Both the position numbers and the translations under genes were made by a program. From Gemmatimonadaceae bacterium (GTDB lineage Bacteria > Gemmatimonadota > Gemmatimonadetes > Gemmatimonadales > Gemmatimonadaceae), in the NCBI GenBank assembly GCA_030835125.1, contig JAUQWM010000040.1:1-64000 (forward strand): a stretch of 64,000 bases of DNA, in the 5' to 3' direction. This document shows, piece after piece, positions 16,073 to 26,722 of the stretch. The notes beneath the pieces are model-generated. The model did not search any database, was not told the DNA's origin, and saw only the letters and a program-made list of their open reading frames with translations. Position 1 is the first letter of the stretch; the number at the start of each line of letters is the position of its first letter.

Positions 16073-17055
16073 CCGAACGAGCCTACAGCGTCTTTGGCGG
16101 GATCCTTCGCTCCGAACTCCCGATGGCGGAGCTTCCACCCGGAACGGCGCCGGCGACTCCGGAATGGCGGCTCCGCGTGGTTGCGGGCGCCGCCGATCAC
16201 GCTCCGGGCGAGTTGCTGGGCAGCGATACCGTATTCGGTGAGACGCTGGTCCGCGGCTACCGGCGTCCCGACGGATACAGCCTGGTCTTCGATGACACCG
16301 GACGGTTCGATGTGTCGGCCGATGGCGCCAGCATCACCTGGCACCAGCCGGGTCCCGAAGTGATCGAGGCGGCGCAGGCCGACGTCACCAGCCGCGTGCT
16401 CGCGCTCGCGCTCCACGCGGCTGGCGTCTTTTCCCTCCACGCCAGCGCCGTGTCGATTGACGGTGCCGGAGTGGCGTTCATGGCACCGAAGCATCATGGC
16501 AAGTCGACGCTCTGCAGTGCGCTGGTGCTCGCCGGCGCGCGTGCGATGAGCGACGACACGGTTCCTGTGCGACTCGGTACCACGCCATTCCTCGCCCCCG
16601 GGCTCCCGCGACTGCGGCTCTGGAGCGACTCGGCTTCACGGCTGTTCGGCATGGAGGACGCGAACCCGGCACCCTCGCCGGCCGTTGGCCCCCCGCCCCC
16701 GCGGAAACACCTCGTGAATGAGCTCGCACCATCGCAGGTGGAGACGACGCCGGTACCGTTCCGCGCCGCCTATCTCCTCAATCCGGTGAAGGAGCTCCCG
16801 GACGGCGAGTCGGTGGTGCGAGAGCGGCTCGACACGGTCATTGCCACGATGACATTGATGGCGCACGCGAAGCTCGGGCCGGTCCTCACCGGCACCGAGT
16901 CGACCGTCATGCTCGGCCGCGCGGCCGACATCGCGCGGGTCGTGCCGGTCTACGCGTTGCACGTCGTGCGCGACCTCGATCGCCTCGACGCGGTAGCACG
17001 CCAGGTGCGTGCGTGGCATGCGGCCGGGGCGTCCGTGGAGGAACCCGGCACGTGA
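16069..17055 (+). CDS. HPr kinase-like protein, putative lasso-peptide kinase 2
   Basis: Paralogue of kinase 1 (328 aa), with P-loop APKHHGKST at 139-147 and the acid motif AMSDDTVPVR. Predicted to use ATP to phosphorylate a precursor tail, most plausibly Ser53 of A1 or Ser55 of A2. Start ATGA overlaps the B2 stop, and the stop overlaps the GTG of the ABC ATPase, so B2, kinase 2 and exporter are translationally coupled. Two kinases for two precursors may mean one each, but nothing in the sequence proves the pairing. Confidence 0.8.
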   Translation: MTERAYSVFGGILRSELPMAELPPGTAPATPEWRLRVVAGAADHAPGELLGSDTVFGETLVRGYRRPDGYSLVFDDTGRFDVSADGASITWHQPGPEVIEAAQADVTSRVLALALHAAGVFSLHASAVSIDGAGVAFMAPKHHGKSTLCSALVLAGARAMSDDTVPVRLGTTPFLAPGLPRLRLWSDSASRLFGMEDANPAPSPAVGPPPPRKHLVNELAPSQVETTPVPFRAAYLLNPVKELPDGESVVRERLDTVIATMTLMAHAKLGPVLTGTESTVMLGRAADIARVVPVYALHVVRDLDRLDAVARQVRAWHAAGASVEEPGT

Positions 17056-18107
17056 CGGCCACGCAGGCCGGCGGCGACGTGGTGACGGCCGCGTCCCATG
17101 CCAGCGGTGTCGTCGTCCGCTGTCGCGGACTCACCAAGCGGTTCCCGGCACGCCGCGGGCTGAAGGAGGTCGTCCTGCACCCCTTCGACGGCACGACCAC
17201 GACGGTGGTGTCGGACGTGTCGTTCGAGGCGAATGCGGGCGAGTTCCTTGGCCTGCTGGGACCGAACGGCGCCGGCAAGACGACATTGCTCAAGATGCTG
17301 TCCACGCTGATCCTGCCTGACGAGGGAACCGCCGAGGTGGACGGACTGGACGTCGTGCGGGACGCGGCTGCCGTGCGCGCCCTCGTCTCGCCGTGTCTCG
17401 CGATGGAGCGCAGCCTCTATTTCCGTCTCACGGCCCGCCAGAACCTCGAGGTCTTCGCCGACCTGCAGGGCCTGGGGGGAAGGGAACGCGGGGCACGGAT
17501 CGAGGAGGTGCTGGCGGCCGTTTCGCTCTCGGACACGGGCGAGAAGCTGGTGGGACAATTCTCGAGCGGGATGCTCCAGCGCCTGCTCATCGCGCGGGCA
17601 CTGTTGACGCGTCCGCGGCTCCTGCTGCTCGACGAGCCCACCCGCAGCCTCGATCCCATCTCGGCGCGCGAGTTCAGGGCGTTCATGCGGGAGGAACTCG
17701 CGCGGCAGCGCGGCTGCGCGGTGATCCTGGCGACGCACAATGCCGAAGAAGCGTTCGAGTTGTGCGACCGGGTGGGAGTACTCGACCATGGCCGGTTGCT
17801 CGCGAGTGGGGTCGCCACCCGGTTGTCTCGCGAATTCCTCGGCGTGCGATACCGCCTGGCGACCAGCCATCCCGACCACCCTGCCTTCGCGCAGCTGCAG
17901 GCGCAGGGAGTCACGGTCGTGTCCAGGACGCGCCGGGATGAGGACGGGTGGCATGACGTCATGCTCATGATGCAGGTCGACCACGATCCCGCCGGCGTCC
18001 TGGCGTTGCTGGCCGCGGCCGGCGTCCCGATCGCCGCGTTCGAGCCCGTGCGGGCCTCCCTTGCGGATCTCATCGAGGGTGTGGTGAAGCGGGAGGTAGT
18101 CACCTGA
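17052..18107 (+). CDS. ABC transporter ATP-binding protein (RiPP export/immunity)
   Basis: ATPase of 351 aa. Walker A GPNGAGKTT is at 70-78, a signature variant FSSGM at 170-174, Walker B LLLLDEPT with Asp194-Glu195, and an H-loop ATHN. The fold resembles the ABC-2 exporter class (CcmA/DrrA type) with a C-terminal extension of about 90 residues. It starts at a GTG overlapping the kinase 2 stop, and its TGA overlaps the ATG of the permease (TGATG). Likely exports the mature RiPP or protects the producer. Confidence 0.9.
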   Translation: MTATQAGGDVVTAASHASGVVVRCRGLTKRFPARRGLKEVVLHPFDGTTTTVVSDVSFEANAGEFLGLLGPNGAGKTTLLKMLSTLILPDEGTAEVDGLDVVRDAAAVRALVSPCLAMERSLYFRLTARQNLEVFADLQGLGGRERGARIEEVLAAVSLSDTGEKLVGQFSSGMLQRLLIARALLTRPRLLLLDEPTRSLDPISAREFRAFMREELARQRGCAVILATHNAEEAFELCDRVGVLDHGRLLASGVATRLSREFLGVRYRLATSHPDHPAFAQLQAQGVTVVSRTRRDEDGWHDVMLMMQVDHDPAGVLALLAAAGVPIAAFEPVRASLADLIEGVVKREVVT

Positions 18108-18910
18108 TGGCCGGCGCCGTCGGGGCCCTGACCCGGGCATCGTGGTACCAGGCCCGGAGCTACCGGCTTTCACTGCTGATGCAGGCGGGCGGAATCGTCC
18201 TGACCGTGGTGCCGATCTATTTCATCGCCCACGCGCTGCAGCCGCTGGCTGCCGGGGCGATCGCCGGCGAGTCGGAGCAGTACTTCTCCTTCGTGCTCAC
18301 CGGGTCGATCGCCCTCATGTTCATCACGACGGCGATGTCGGGCCTGCAGGGGAGCATCGGGGCGGGGATCTCGACCGGCTATTTCGAGGCGCTGCTCATG
18401 TCCCGGGCCCCGCTGCCATCGATTCTCGCCGGCCTGACGTCCTACGCGATGCTGCTGACGACCGTGCGGGCCCTCGTCATGGTGGTCGCTGGCTGGCTCA
18501 TGGGCGCGAAGATCGTGGCAGGCGGGATCATCCCGGCGCTGCTGATCCTGGCCCTGCTGGTGGCCGCGCACTGGGGGATCGGGCTCGTGGCGGCTGCGCT
18601 CGTGGTCGCTTTCCGGACGTCAGGGCCGTTGTTGCAGGGCGTATCGACGCTCTCGGTCTTCTTCGGTGGGGTGTACTTCCCGATTTCCTCGATTCCCTCG
18701 TGGCTGGGGGTGATCGCAAAGCTCACCCCGCTGGCGTACGGACTCCGACCACTCCGGCAGGTGCTTCTCCAGGGTGAAAGCGTACTTTCGGTAGCCGGGG
18801 ACGTATCCATCCTGGCCCTGATGACGGTCGTCCTGCTGTCCGTGGGCGCTCTGGCGATGCGGGCGGCCCTCCGCTATGCCAGGAAGGCGGGGACCCTGGG
18901 GCTGTACTAG
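18107..18910 (+). CDS. ABC-2 type transporter permease
   Basis: Integral membrane protein of 267 aa with about six hydrophobic segments, for example around residues 20-45, 60-80, 105-130, 140-165, 175-195 and 230-255. It matches the ABC-2 permease family and pairs with the ATPase before it through a one-base overlap. It is the last gene of the RiPP cluster; no terminator with a T run follows, and the next gene is fusA after 492 bp. Confidence 0.88.
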   Translation: MAGAVGALTRASWYQARSYRLSLLMQAGGIVLTVVPIYFIAHALQPLAAGAIAGESEQYFSFVLTGSIALMFITTAMSGLQGSIGAGISTGYFEALLMSRAPLPSILAGLTSYAMLLTTVRALVMVVAGWLMGAKIVAGGIIPALLILALLVAAHWGIGLVAAALVVAFRTSGPLLQGVSTLSVFFGGVYFPISSIPSWLGVIAKLTPLAYGLRPLRQVLLQGESVLSVAGDVSILALMTVVLLSVGALAMRAALRYARKAGTLGLY

Positions 18911-19402
18911 GGCGGGTCGCCGAGTCCGGTCGCGGTCGAGCGCGTATCCGGCGCCAAAGCGAGAGCCCGGATCGAGCATCAGCCAGCAGTTGCCGTATCT
19001 CGTTCTGGCTTGTTGACTTTCGGGGTCCGCAGATCCAGATTATGCGGCTCCTGATAGTCACCGTCTCACTCTGAGGGCGACTGACGGGAACACCCGTGCC
19101 GACTGGCTGCGAGTCGGCTCCTATGGGACCGCGATGTCCGCGGGGATTGCACCTGATCCGGGAACCGCCGACCGGCGCGCTCCTTCCCGAAAAGCAACGC
19201 AGGACAACTTGACGCCGGAGCGGTTTCCGGCGCGCCTTGGGTCCCTCCCGTGCTGCAGAGGCGGGAACACCCGGCGAGAGCGGATGGATACCGGTCCCTG
19301 CCTCAAGGGACGCCCGGTCCACCCGCGTTTGTATTTCCAGCGGCACCAGACATCAGGCACCAGGCATCACGCGGCGCGGCCGCAGACGGATAAACGACAC
19401 GA
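18911..19402 (+). other. Long gene-free leader region before fusA
   Basis: No gene is seen in these 492 bp. A weak promoter candidate is TTGACT (19013-19018) with GATTAT (19038-19043), spaced 19 bp. Three small hairpins follow: GCCGACT/AGTCGGC (19098-19118), GCCGGA/TCCGGC (19214-19231) and GTCCCT/AGGGAC (19294-19311). A heptad repeat lies at 19343-19370. The region may supply a separate promoter and a structured leader for fusA and tuf, needed because the RiPP cluster separates them from rpsL-rpsG. Confidence 0.45.
19343..19370. repeat. Heptad repeat, GCATCAG type (degenerate)
   Basis: Four 7-bp units GCACCAG, ACATCAG, GCACCAG and GCATCAC, 32 bp before the fusA ATG. The word family is the same as in the long arrays at 46924 and 63076. 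Confidence 0.6.
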
Positions 19403-21523
19403 ATGCCAAGAACCACACCGCTCGAGCACTATCGGAATATCGGCATCATGGCCCACATCGATGCCGGGAAGACGACCACGACCGAGCGCATCCTCTACTA
19501 CACGGGCAAGTCCCACAAGATGGGCGAGGTCCATGATGGCGCCGCCACCATGGACTGGATGGAGCAGGAGCAGGAACGCGGCATCACGATCACCTCGGCC
19601 GCGACCACGTGCTTCTGGCGCCGCCATGGCGCCAGCGCCGAAGCCGGCGACGGTCCGGAGTACCGGATCAACATCATCGACACGCCCGGCCACGTGGACT
19701 TCACCGTCGAGGTGGAGCGGTCCCTGCGGGTGCTCGATGGCGCGGTTGCGCTGCTTGATTCCGTGGCCGGCGTCGAGCCGCAAACCGAGACCGTGTGGCG
19801 CCAGGCGGACCGGTATCGCGTACCGCGGATGATCTTCGCGAACAAGATGGACCGCGTCGGCGCCAACTTCGACCGGTGCATGACGATGATCCGCGAGCGC
19901 CTGTCGCGCCGCGCCTTTCCGCTGCAGCTGCCGGTCGGTTCCGGGGAGCTCTTCACGGGCCACATCGACGTCATCGAGCGCAAGGAGTACATCTTCCACG
20001 ACGAGACGCTCGGCAAGACGTTCGACATCGTCGAGGTGTCGCCGGAGTTCCGGGATCGCGTGGAGGAAGCCCGCCACGAGCTGATCGAGGCCGCGGTCGA
20101 GCACGACGAGGTCCTGCTCGAGAAGTACCTCGCCGGCCAGGAGCTGACCGTCGAGGAGATCCGCCACGCCGTCCGCAAGGCGACCGTCGCGATGCAGTTC
20201 GTGCCGGTGCTCTGCGGGGCGTCCTTCAAGAACAAGGGCGTGCAGGCGCTGCTGGATGCGGTGCTCGACTACATGCCCGCGCCGATCGACGTGCCAGCTA
20301 TTGAGGGGCACCTGCCGCACCACGACGAAACGTTCGAGCAGCGGAGCGTCCAGGACGACGCGCCGTTCGCCGCGCTGGCGTTCAAGATCGCCACCGACCC
20401 GTTCGTCGGGAAGCTGACCTTCTTCCGCGTCTACTCGGGCATCCTCGCGTCAGGCAGCTACGTCTACAACTCGACCAAGGACAAGCGCGAGCGCGTCGGC
20501 CGGCTGCTGCAGATGCACGCCAACAAGCGCGAGGAGATCGCCGAGGTGCGGGCCGGGGACATCGCCGCCGCCATCGGGCTCAAGGACACCCGCACGGGGG
20601 ACACGCTGTGCGACGATGAGGCGCCGATCATCCTCGAGGCGATGAAGTTCCCGGCGCCGGTCATCGACGTGGCGATCGAGCCCAAGACGAAGGCCGACCA
20701 GGACAAGCTGGGCATCGCGCTGAACAAGCTGGCCGAGGAAGACCCGACGTTCCGCGTCCACACCGACGTCGAGACGGGCCAGACGATCATTTCCGGCATG
20801 GGCGAGCTGCACCTGGAGATCATCGTCGACCGCATGATGCGCGAGTTCAAGGTCGACGCCAACGTCGGCCGCCCGCAGGTCGCCTATCGGGAGACGATCC
20901 GCAAGCGCGTCGAGAAGATCGAGGGGAAGTTCATCCGGCAGTCCGGCGGCAAGGGCCAGTACGGCCACGTCGTCATCAACCTCGCCCCGATGGAGCCCGG
21001 GCAGGGCTTCCATTTCGAGGACAAGGTGGTCGGCGGCACCGTGCCCCGCGAGTACATCGGGCCGGTGGAGCAGGGCATCAAGGAAGCGCTGGAAAACGGC
21101 ATCCTCGCCGGGTATCCCATGGTCGACATCAAGGTCGAGCTGACCGACGGGTCGTACCACGAGGTGGACTCGAGCGAGATGGCGTTCAAGATCGCGGGCT
21201 CGATGGCCTTCAAGGAGGGCGCGCAGCGCGCGCATCCGGTGATCCTCGAGCCCATGATGAAGGTCGAGGTGGTCGTCCCCGAGCAGTACATGGGCGACGT
21301 GCTCGGCGACCTGTCGGCGCGCCGCGGCAAGATCGGCGGCATGATGCAGCGCGGCGAGGCACAGGTGATCGCGTCCACGGTGCCGCTGGGCGAGATGTTC
21401 GGGTACTCGACCAAGCTCCGCTCGATGAGCCAGGGCCGGGCGGTGTACTCGATGGAGTTTTCGCATTACGACGAAGTCCCGAAGAGCAAGGCCGAAGAGA
21501 TCGTGAGCAAGGCGAAGGCGTAG
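19403..21523 (+). CDS. fusA: Translation elongation factor G
   Basis: EF-G (706 aa), the translocation and ribosome-recycling GTPase. G1 is AHIDAGKTT, switch [10 protein letters not shown]3 DTPGH, and G4 NKMD. Domain IV contains [10 protein letters not shown] short extra loop (about residues 74-85, [12 protein letters not shown]) sits between switch I and G3. No Shine-Dalgarno sequence precedes the ATG. Normally next to rpsG, it is displaced from it here by the RiPP cluster. Confidence 0.98.
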   Translation: MPRTTPLEHYRNIGIMAHIDAGKTTTTERILYYTGKSHKMGEVHDGAATMDWMEQEQERGITITSAATTCFWRRHGASAEAGDGPEYRINIIDTPGHVDFTVEVERSLRVLDGAVALLDSVAGVEPQTETVWRQADRYRVPRMIFANKMDRVGANFDRCMTMIRERLSRRAFPLQLPVGSGELFTGHIDVIERKEYIFHDETLGKTFDIVEVSPEFRDRVEEARHELIEAAVEHDEVLLEKYLAGQELTVEEIRHAVRKATVAMQFVPVLCGASFKNKGVQALLDAVLDYMPAPIDVPAIEGHLPHHDETFEQRSVQDDAPFAALAFKIATDPFVGKLTFFRVYSGILASGSYVYNSTKDKRERVGRLLQMHANKREEIAEVRAGDIAAAIGLKDTRTGDTLCDDEAPIILEAMKFPAPVIDVAIEPKTKADQDKLGIALNKLAEEDPTFRVHTDVETGQTIISGMGELHLEIIVDRMMREFKVDANVGRPQVAYRETIRKRVEKIEGKFIRQSGGKGQYGHVVINLAPMEPGQGFHFEDKVVGGTVPREYIGPVEQGIKEALENGILAGYPMVDIKVELTDGSYHEVDSSEMAFKIAGSMAFKEGAQRAHPVILEPMMKVEVVVPEQYMGDVLGDLSARRGKIGGMMQRGEAQVIASTVPLGEMFGYSTKLRSMSQGRAVYSMEFSHYDEVPKSKAEEIVSKAKA

Positions 21524-21550
21524 ACGGGAGTGGGAGGAGGGCGCCTCGCC

Positions 21551-21578
21551 CTCAACTCTCAACTCTCAACTCTCAACT
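21551..21578. repeat. Heptad repeat, CTCAACT x4
   Basis: Four perfect copies of CTCAACT between fusA and tuf, ending 24 bp before the tuf ATG. The same word family forms one arm of the array between rpsJ and rplC. Confidence 0.85.
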
Positions 21579-21602
21579 CCCCATCACCACCGGACCGTAC
21601 CA

Positions 21603-22805
<1,203 letters not shown>

Positions 22806-22815
22806 ACGACAACGG

Positions 22816-22887
22816 GTGAATCGTGAATCGTGAATCGTGGATGGCCACGGTTCGATGACGATTCACGATTCACTATTCACGATTCAC
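22816..22887. repeat. Inverted heptad arrays, GTGAATC x3 and GATTCAC x4
   Basis: Three copies of GTGAATC (22816-22836), a 23-bp spacer, then GATTCAC, GATTCAC, TATTCAC, GATTCAC (22860-22887). The second array is the reverse complement of the first, so the tuf-rpsJ gap folds into a stem of more than 20 bp. No T run follows. Confidence 0.9.
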
Positions 22888-22898
22888 CGGTATTCCCC

Positions 22899-23207
22899 AT
22901 GGCAGGACGCATCCGCATCCGACTGAAGGCCTTCGACCACGCGGTCATCGACGCCGCGGCGGCCGACATCGTGCGCACGGCCGAGAAGACCGGCGCCCAG
23001 GTGTCGGGTCCCATCCCGCTGCCGACCAAGACACGCCGGTGGACGGTCCTGCGCTCGCCCCACGTCGACAAGAAGTCCCGCGAGCAGTTCGAGCTCAAGA
23101 CGCACAAGCGCGTGATCGACATCCTCGACTCGCGCGCGCAGACCGTGGACGCGCTCACCAAGCTGGACCTGCCGTCGGGCGTCGACGTGGAAATCAAGGT
23201 TCAATGA
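22899..23207 (+). CDS. rpsJ: 30S ribosomal protein S10 (uS10)
   Basis: S10 (102 aa), also the NusE subunit of antitermination complexes. Starts [14 protein letters not shown] at the ATG 22899; the frame is open upstream through the heptad arrays, but those codons are repeat DNA. Conserved [11 protein letters not shown] and SRAQTVDAL are present. First gene of the S10 block, joined here to tuf. Confidence 0.97.
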   Translation: MAGRIRIRLKAFDHAVIDAAAADIVRTAEKTGAQVSGPIPLPTKTRRWTVLRSPHVDKKSREQFELKTHKRVIDILDSRAQTVDALTKLDLPSGVDVEIKVQ

Positions 23208-23211
23208 GGCA

Positions 23212-23299
23212 GTTGCGGGTTGCGAGTTGCGAGTTGAGAGGCTGGACGGCTCTCCCTCCGGCGCGCGACGCTCTCAACTCACAACGCTCAACTCTCAAC
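23212..23299. repeat. Inverted heptad arrays, GTTGCGA/GTTGAGA and TCTCAAC types
   Basis: Units GTTGCGG, GTTGCGA, GTTGCGA, GTTGAGA (23212-23239) begin 5 bp after the rpsJ stop. A 32-bp spacer follows, then TCTCAAC, TCACAAC, GCTCAAC, TCTCAAC (23272-23299), ending 10 bp before the rplC ATG. The second array is complementary to the first with some mismatches. Confidence 0.88.
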
Positions 23300-23309
23300 T
23301 GAGTTCACC

Positions 23310-23999
23310 ATGCTAGGACTGATTGGCCGGAAAATCGGCATGACGCAGGTCTTCAACGAACAGGGACACCAGGTGCCGTGCACCGTGGTGGAGGCGAAGC
23401 CCAACCCGGTCGTGAAGGTGATCGCCGGCGAGCACACGAAGCCCGGCTATCGCGCGATCGAGCTCGGGTACGGCTCCCAGGTCACCCGTCGCGCCAACAA
23501 GAAGGGCGAGGGCAACCCCAAGGGCCGGCGCGCCAATCGCGCCGAGGTCCAGCACGCCGCCAAGGCGGGCGTGGCCGTCGTGCCGCGGGCGCTGCGCGCG
23601 TTCCGCCTCGATGACATGCCCGCCGACGTCGAGTTGCCCGAGTACAAGGCGGGCGACGCCATCGACGTCTCGATCTTCGCGCCCGGCGACTTCGTGAAGG
23701 TGACGGGGACGTCGAAAGGACGCGGGTTCCAGGGCGTGGTGAAGCGCTATGGCATCGGCGGCGGCCCGAACACCCACGGCAACACCAAGCACCGGAAGCC
23801 GGGTTCGGTGGGCGCCGGCACGGACCCCTCCCGCGTCATCAAGGGCAAGAAGATGCCCGGCCAGTACGGCAACAAGCGCCACACGCAGGTCAACCTGCGC
23901 GTCGAGAAGATCGACACCCAGCGCCACCTCCTCTATATCCGCGGCGCGGTCGCCGGTCCGACCAACGGCATCGTGCTCGTCCGCAAGCAGCAAGGCTGA
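23310..23999 (+). CDS. rplC: 50S ribosomal protein L3 (uL3)
   Basis: L3 (229 aa), an early assembly protein near the peptidyl transferase centre. Begins MLGLIGRKIGMTQVF; the tip loop GGGPNTHGNTKHRKPGSVG contains the Gln/Asn region that is methylated in some bacteria. The rplD ATG follows its TGA after 2 bp. Confidence 0.97.
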   Translation: MLGLIGRKIGMTQVFNEQGHQVPCTVVEAKPNPVVKVIAGEHTKPGYRAIELGYGSQVTRRANKKGEGNPKGRRANRAEVQHAAKAGVAVVPRALRAFRLDDMPADVELPEYKAGDAIDVSIFAPGDFVKVTGTSKGRGFQGVVKRYGIGGGPNTHGNTKHRKPGSVGAGTDPSRVIKGKKMPGQYGNKRHTQVNLRVEKIDTQRHLLYIRGAVAGPTNGIVLVRKQQG

Positions 24000-24001
24000 T
24001 C

Positions 24002-24838
24002 ATGCCCGACTCGACTATCCAGGCAGCGGCGTTCACGTCACTCGGCACGGCGCGCGAGCAGGTCAACCTGCCCGTGGAGCTGTTCGACGGCACCATCAAC
24101 ATGCCGGTGATGCACCGCGTGGTGACGGCCTACCTGGCCAACCAGCGCGAAGGCAATGCGTCCACCAAGACGCGCGGCCTCGTCATCGGCGGCAACCAGA
24201 AGCCGTGGCGGCAGAAGGGCACGGGCCGCGCCCGCGCCGGGTCCACGCGCTCCCCCCTGTGGCCGGGCGGCGGCACGGTCTTCGGTCCGCGGCCGCGCAG
24301 CTACGACCAGCAGGTGCCCAAGAAGATGCGGGCCCTGGCCCGGAAGAGCGCCCTGAACGCCCGCGCTCGCGAGGACTCGATCTTCATCATCGACCGCTTC
24401 GCCTACGACGCACCGCGCACGAAGGTGCTCGCTGGCCTGCTCGAGCGGCTCGGCGTCGCCGGCCGCAAGGTCCTCATCCTGACCGACGGCGCCAAGCCGA
24501 ACGTCTACCTGAGCGGCCGCAACATGCAGCGCGTCGAGATCCTGCCGTACAGCGACGTCTCCACGTACCACCTGCTGTGGTCCGACGTGGTCCTGATCGA
24601 GGCGACGGCCCTGGGCCAGTCGCTGCCGCCGGTCGCGGAGACGGTTGCGGCCCCGGCGCCCAGGCGGGCCCCGAAGGCCGAGGCCGAGGCGAAGCCGGTG
24701 AAGAAGGCCGCGGCGAAGAAGGCCGCGAAGGCTCCCGCCAAGAAGGCCGCCACGAAGACGACGGCGAAGAAGGCGGCGAAGAAGAAGACCACCTCAGCGA
24801 AGGCGAAGAAGCCGGCGCCGAAGAAGAAGGGGAAGTAG
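24002..24838 (+). CDS. rplD: 50S ribosomal protein L4 (uL4) with a lysine/alanine-rich tail
   Basis: L4 (278 aa), which lines the exit tunnel and in enterobacteria also regulates the S10 operon. The conserved loop TRGLVIGGNQKPWRQKGTGRARAG is present in part as NQKPWRQKGTGRAR. After about residue 208 a low-complexity tail rich in Lys, Ala and Pro follows (about 70 residues, repeating KKAA-type units), making it far longer than the usual 200-210 aa. The tail resembles histone H1-like bacterial tails and is probably disordered. Confidence 0.96.
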   Translation: MPDSTIQAAAFTSLGTAREQVNLPVELFDGTINMPVMHRVVTAYLANQREGNASTKTRGLVIGGNQKPWRQKGTGRARAGSTRSPLWPGGGTVFGPRPRSYDQQVPKKMRALARKSALNARAREDSIFIIDRFAYDAPRTKVLAGLLERLGVAGRKVLILTDGAKPNVYLSGRNMQRVEILPYSDVSTYHLLWSDVVLIEATALGQSLPPVAETVAAPAPRRAPKAEAEAKPVKKAAAKKAAKAPAKKAATKTTAKKAAKKKTTSAKAKKPAPKKKGK

Positions 24839-24841
24839 GCC

Positions 24842-25138
24842 ATGTCCACGTTGCATCGCACCATCGTCCGGCCGATCGTCACCGAGCGCACCTCGGCGGC
24901 GTACCAGGCGCGCGGCGAATACGTGTTCGAGGTCGCGACCGACGCGACCAAGCCGGCGATCCGTCAGGCGATCGAGCGGCTGTTCGGGGTGAAGGTCACC
25001 GGCGTCTGGACGATGAACGCGCGCGGCAAGACGCGCCGGGTCGGCCGTGGCGCGGCGGGCCGCCGGCCGAACTGGAAGAAGGCGTTCGTGACGCTCCGTG
25101 AGGGCGACAAGATCGAAGGCTACGGATTCGAGGGCTGA
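24842..25138 (+). CDS. rplW: 50S ribosomal protein L23 (uL23)
   Basis: L23 (98 aa), at the tunnel exit, docking site for trigger factor and SRP. Conserved [10 protein letters not shown] start, [19 protein letters not shown] and the Gly/Arg loop [17 protein letters not shown] are recognised. It starts 3 bp after the rplD stop and is followed by rplB after 7 bp. Confidence 0.97.
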   Translation: MSTLHRTIVRPIVTERTSAAYQARGEYVFEVATDATKPAIRQAIERLFGVKVTGVWTMNARGKTRRVGRGAAGRRPNWKKAFVTLREGDKIEGYGFEG

Positions 25139-25145
25139 GCCGACC

Positions 25146-25985
25146 ATGGGTATTCGACAGTTCAAGCCGGTCACCAAGGGCACGCGTTTCCGCTCGATCT
25201 CCGATTTCGCGGAGATCACGCGGTCGACGCCGGAGAAGTCCCTGCTGGAGCCGATCAAGAAGTCCGGTGGACGCGACAACCACGGGCACATCGCCGTGCG
25301 CCGCCGTGGCGGCGGGCACAAGCGCATGTACCGCCGGATCGACTTCCACCGCGACCGCTTCGGCATCGTCGCGACCGTGCGGGAGATCGAGTACGACCCG
25401 AACCGCTCGGCGCGCATCGCGCTCGTCGAGTACGCGGACGGCGAGAAGCGCTACATCCTGCACCCCAAGGGGCTGTCGGTGGGCGACACGATCGTCTCGG
25501 GGGCGGGCTCCGACGTCCGGACCGGCAACGCCCTTCCGCTGAAGGAAATGCCGTTAGGCACCTTCGTGCACTGCATCGAGCTGCACCCCGGCAAGGGCGG
25601 CCAGATGGCGCGCTCGGCGGGGATGTCGGCCGAGGTCGTGGCCAAGGAAGGCGAGTACGTCACGCTGCGCCTGGGTTCGACGGAAATGCGGCGCGTGCAC
25701 GGCCGCTGTCTCGCCACCATCGGCGAGGTCGGCAACGCCGAGCACGAGCTGATGTCCAAGGGCAAGGCCGGGAAGAACCGGTGGCTGGGCAAGCGGCCCA
25801 AGGTGCGCGGCGAGGTCATGAACCCGGTCGACCACCCGCACGGCGGCCGCACCCGCGGCGGGCGCAACGTGGTCAGCCCGTGGGGCAAGAAGGAAGGCAT
25901 CAAGACGCGCAACCTGAAGAAGCCGTCGCAGAAGCTGATGGTGCGCGGCCGCAAGCGCGGCAAGGCCACCGTAAGCGGATTCTGA
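25146..25985 (+). CDS. rplB: 50S ribosomal protein L2 (uL2)
   Basis: L2 (279 aa), needed for subunit joining and peptidyl transfer. Conserved RRRGGGHKR and, near the C-terminus, the [11 protein letters not shown]-type motif here written [14 protein letters not shown], including the essential His. The ATG at 25146 ([12 protein letters not shown]) is chosen over an in-frame upstream ATG inside rplW. Confidence 0.97.
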   Translation: MGIRQFKPVTKGTRFRSISDFAEITRSTPEKSLLEPIKKSGGRDNHGHIAVRRRGGGHKRMYRRIDFHRDRFGIVATVREIEYDPNRSARIALVEYADGEKRYILHPKGLSVGDTIVSGAGSDVRTGNALPLKEMPLGTFVHCIELHPGKGGQMARSAGMSAEVVAKEGEYVTLRLGSTEMRRVHGRCLATIGEVGNAEHELMSKGKAGKNRWLGKRPKVRGEVMNPVDHPHGGRTRGGRNVVSPWGKKEGIKTRNLKKPSQKLMVRGRKRGKATVSGF

Positions 25986-26005
25986 CGCAAACCTGAGATC
26001 GCCAC

Positions 26006-26353
26006 ATGTCGCGTTCGGTAAAGAAGGGTCCCTTCGTCCATGAGAGCCTCCTGCACAAGGTGGCGGGACTGAACTCGCGCAATGAAAAGCGCGTGATCAA
26101 GACCTGGTCGCGCGCCAGCACGGTGCTGCCCGACTTCGTCGGGCACACGTTCGCCGTGCATAACGGGAACAAGTTCATCCCCGTCTACGTGACCGAGAAC
26201 ATGGTCGGGCACCGGCTCGGCGAGTTCTCGCCGACGCGGCTGTTCCGCGGCCACTCGGGCAACCGGACGACGGACAAGAAGGCTCCGGGGGGCGCGCCCT
26301 CGGGTGCCTCGTCGGCGCCGGCCGCCGCGCCGGCCGGCAAGGGAGGGAAGTAA
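26006..26353 (+). CDS. rpsS: 30S ribosomal protein S19 (uS19)
   Basis: S19 (115 aa), forms a complex with S13 in the 30S head. [11 protein letters not shown] start, then [29 protein letters not shown]. After the usual end (about residue 92) an Ala/Pro/Gly/Ser tail of roughly 22 residues follows, unusual for S19. Four bases separate the stop codon and the rplV ATG. Confidence 0.97.
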   Translation: MSRSVKKGPFVHESLLHKVAGLNSRNEKRVIKTWSRASTVLPDFVGHTFAVHNGNKFIPVYVTENMVGHRLGEFSPTRLFRGHSGNRTTDKKAPGGAPSGASSAPAAAPAGKGGK

Positions 26354-26356
26354 GCC

Positions 26357-26722
26357 ATGCCCGCCGCCCAGGCTCGCGCCATCCAGCGCACGGCTCGGCA
26401 GTCGCCCTACAAGATGCGCCTGGTCATCGACCAGATCCGCGGCATGGGCGTCAACGAGGCGCTGGCCCTGCTCAAGTTCTCCAAGAAGCACGCCGCCCTG
26501 CAGATCGCCAAGGTGCTCAACTCGGCCGTGGCCAATGCCGAGCAGGCGGCCCGCCAGTCCGGCGACTCGGTGGACGTCGACACGCTGGTGATCACGCACG
26601 CAATCGTGAACGAAGGACCGAAGCTCAAGCGGTTCATGCCTGGCGCGCAGGGACGGGCCAACCCGATCCAGAAGCGCACCAGCCACATCGAGATCGTCGT
26701 CGCCGCGAGGGACGCACGCTAA
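26357..26722 (+). CDS. rplV: 50S ribosomal protein L22 (uL22)
   Basis: L22 (121 aa), whose hairpin lines the exit tunnel and is a site of macrolide resistance. Conserved [14 protein letters not shown] and the C-terminal [27 protein letters not shown] precedes the ATG. Its TAA overlaps the ATG of rpsC by one base (TAATG). Confidence 0.97.
   Translation: MPAAQARAIQRTARQSPYKMRLVIDQIRGMGVNEALALLKFSKKHAALQIAKVLNSAVANAEQAARQSGDSVDVDTLVITHAIVNEGPKLKRFMPGAQGRANPIQKRTSHIEIVVAARDAR

Noticed and set aside
18911-19402. tRNA or other RNA gene before fusA
   Set aside because: Small hairpins are present, but no cloverleaf or CCA-type acceptor stem could be drawn.
7926-19402. IS element or integrase edges around the RiPP cluster
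   Set aside because: No transposase, integrase, direct repeat or attachment site was seen at either border.
22830-22898. Longer start for rpsJ through the repeat
   Set aside because: The extra residues are encoded by heptad repeat DNA, and S10 normally begins at the MAGRIRIRL Met.
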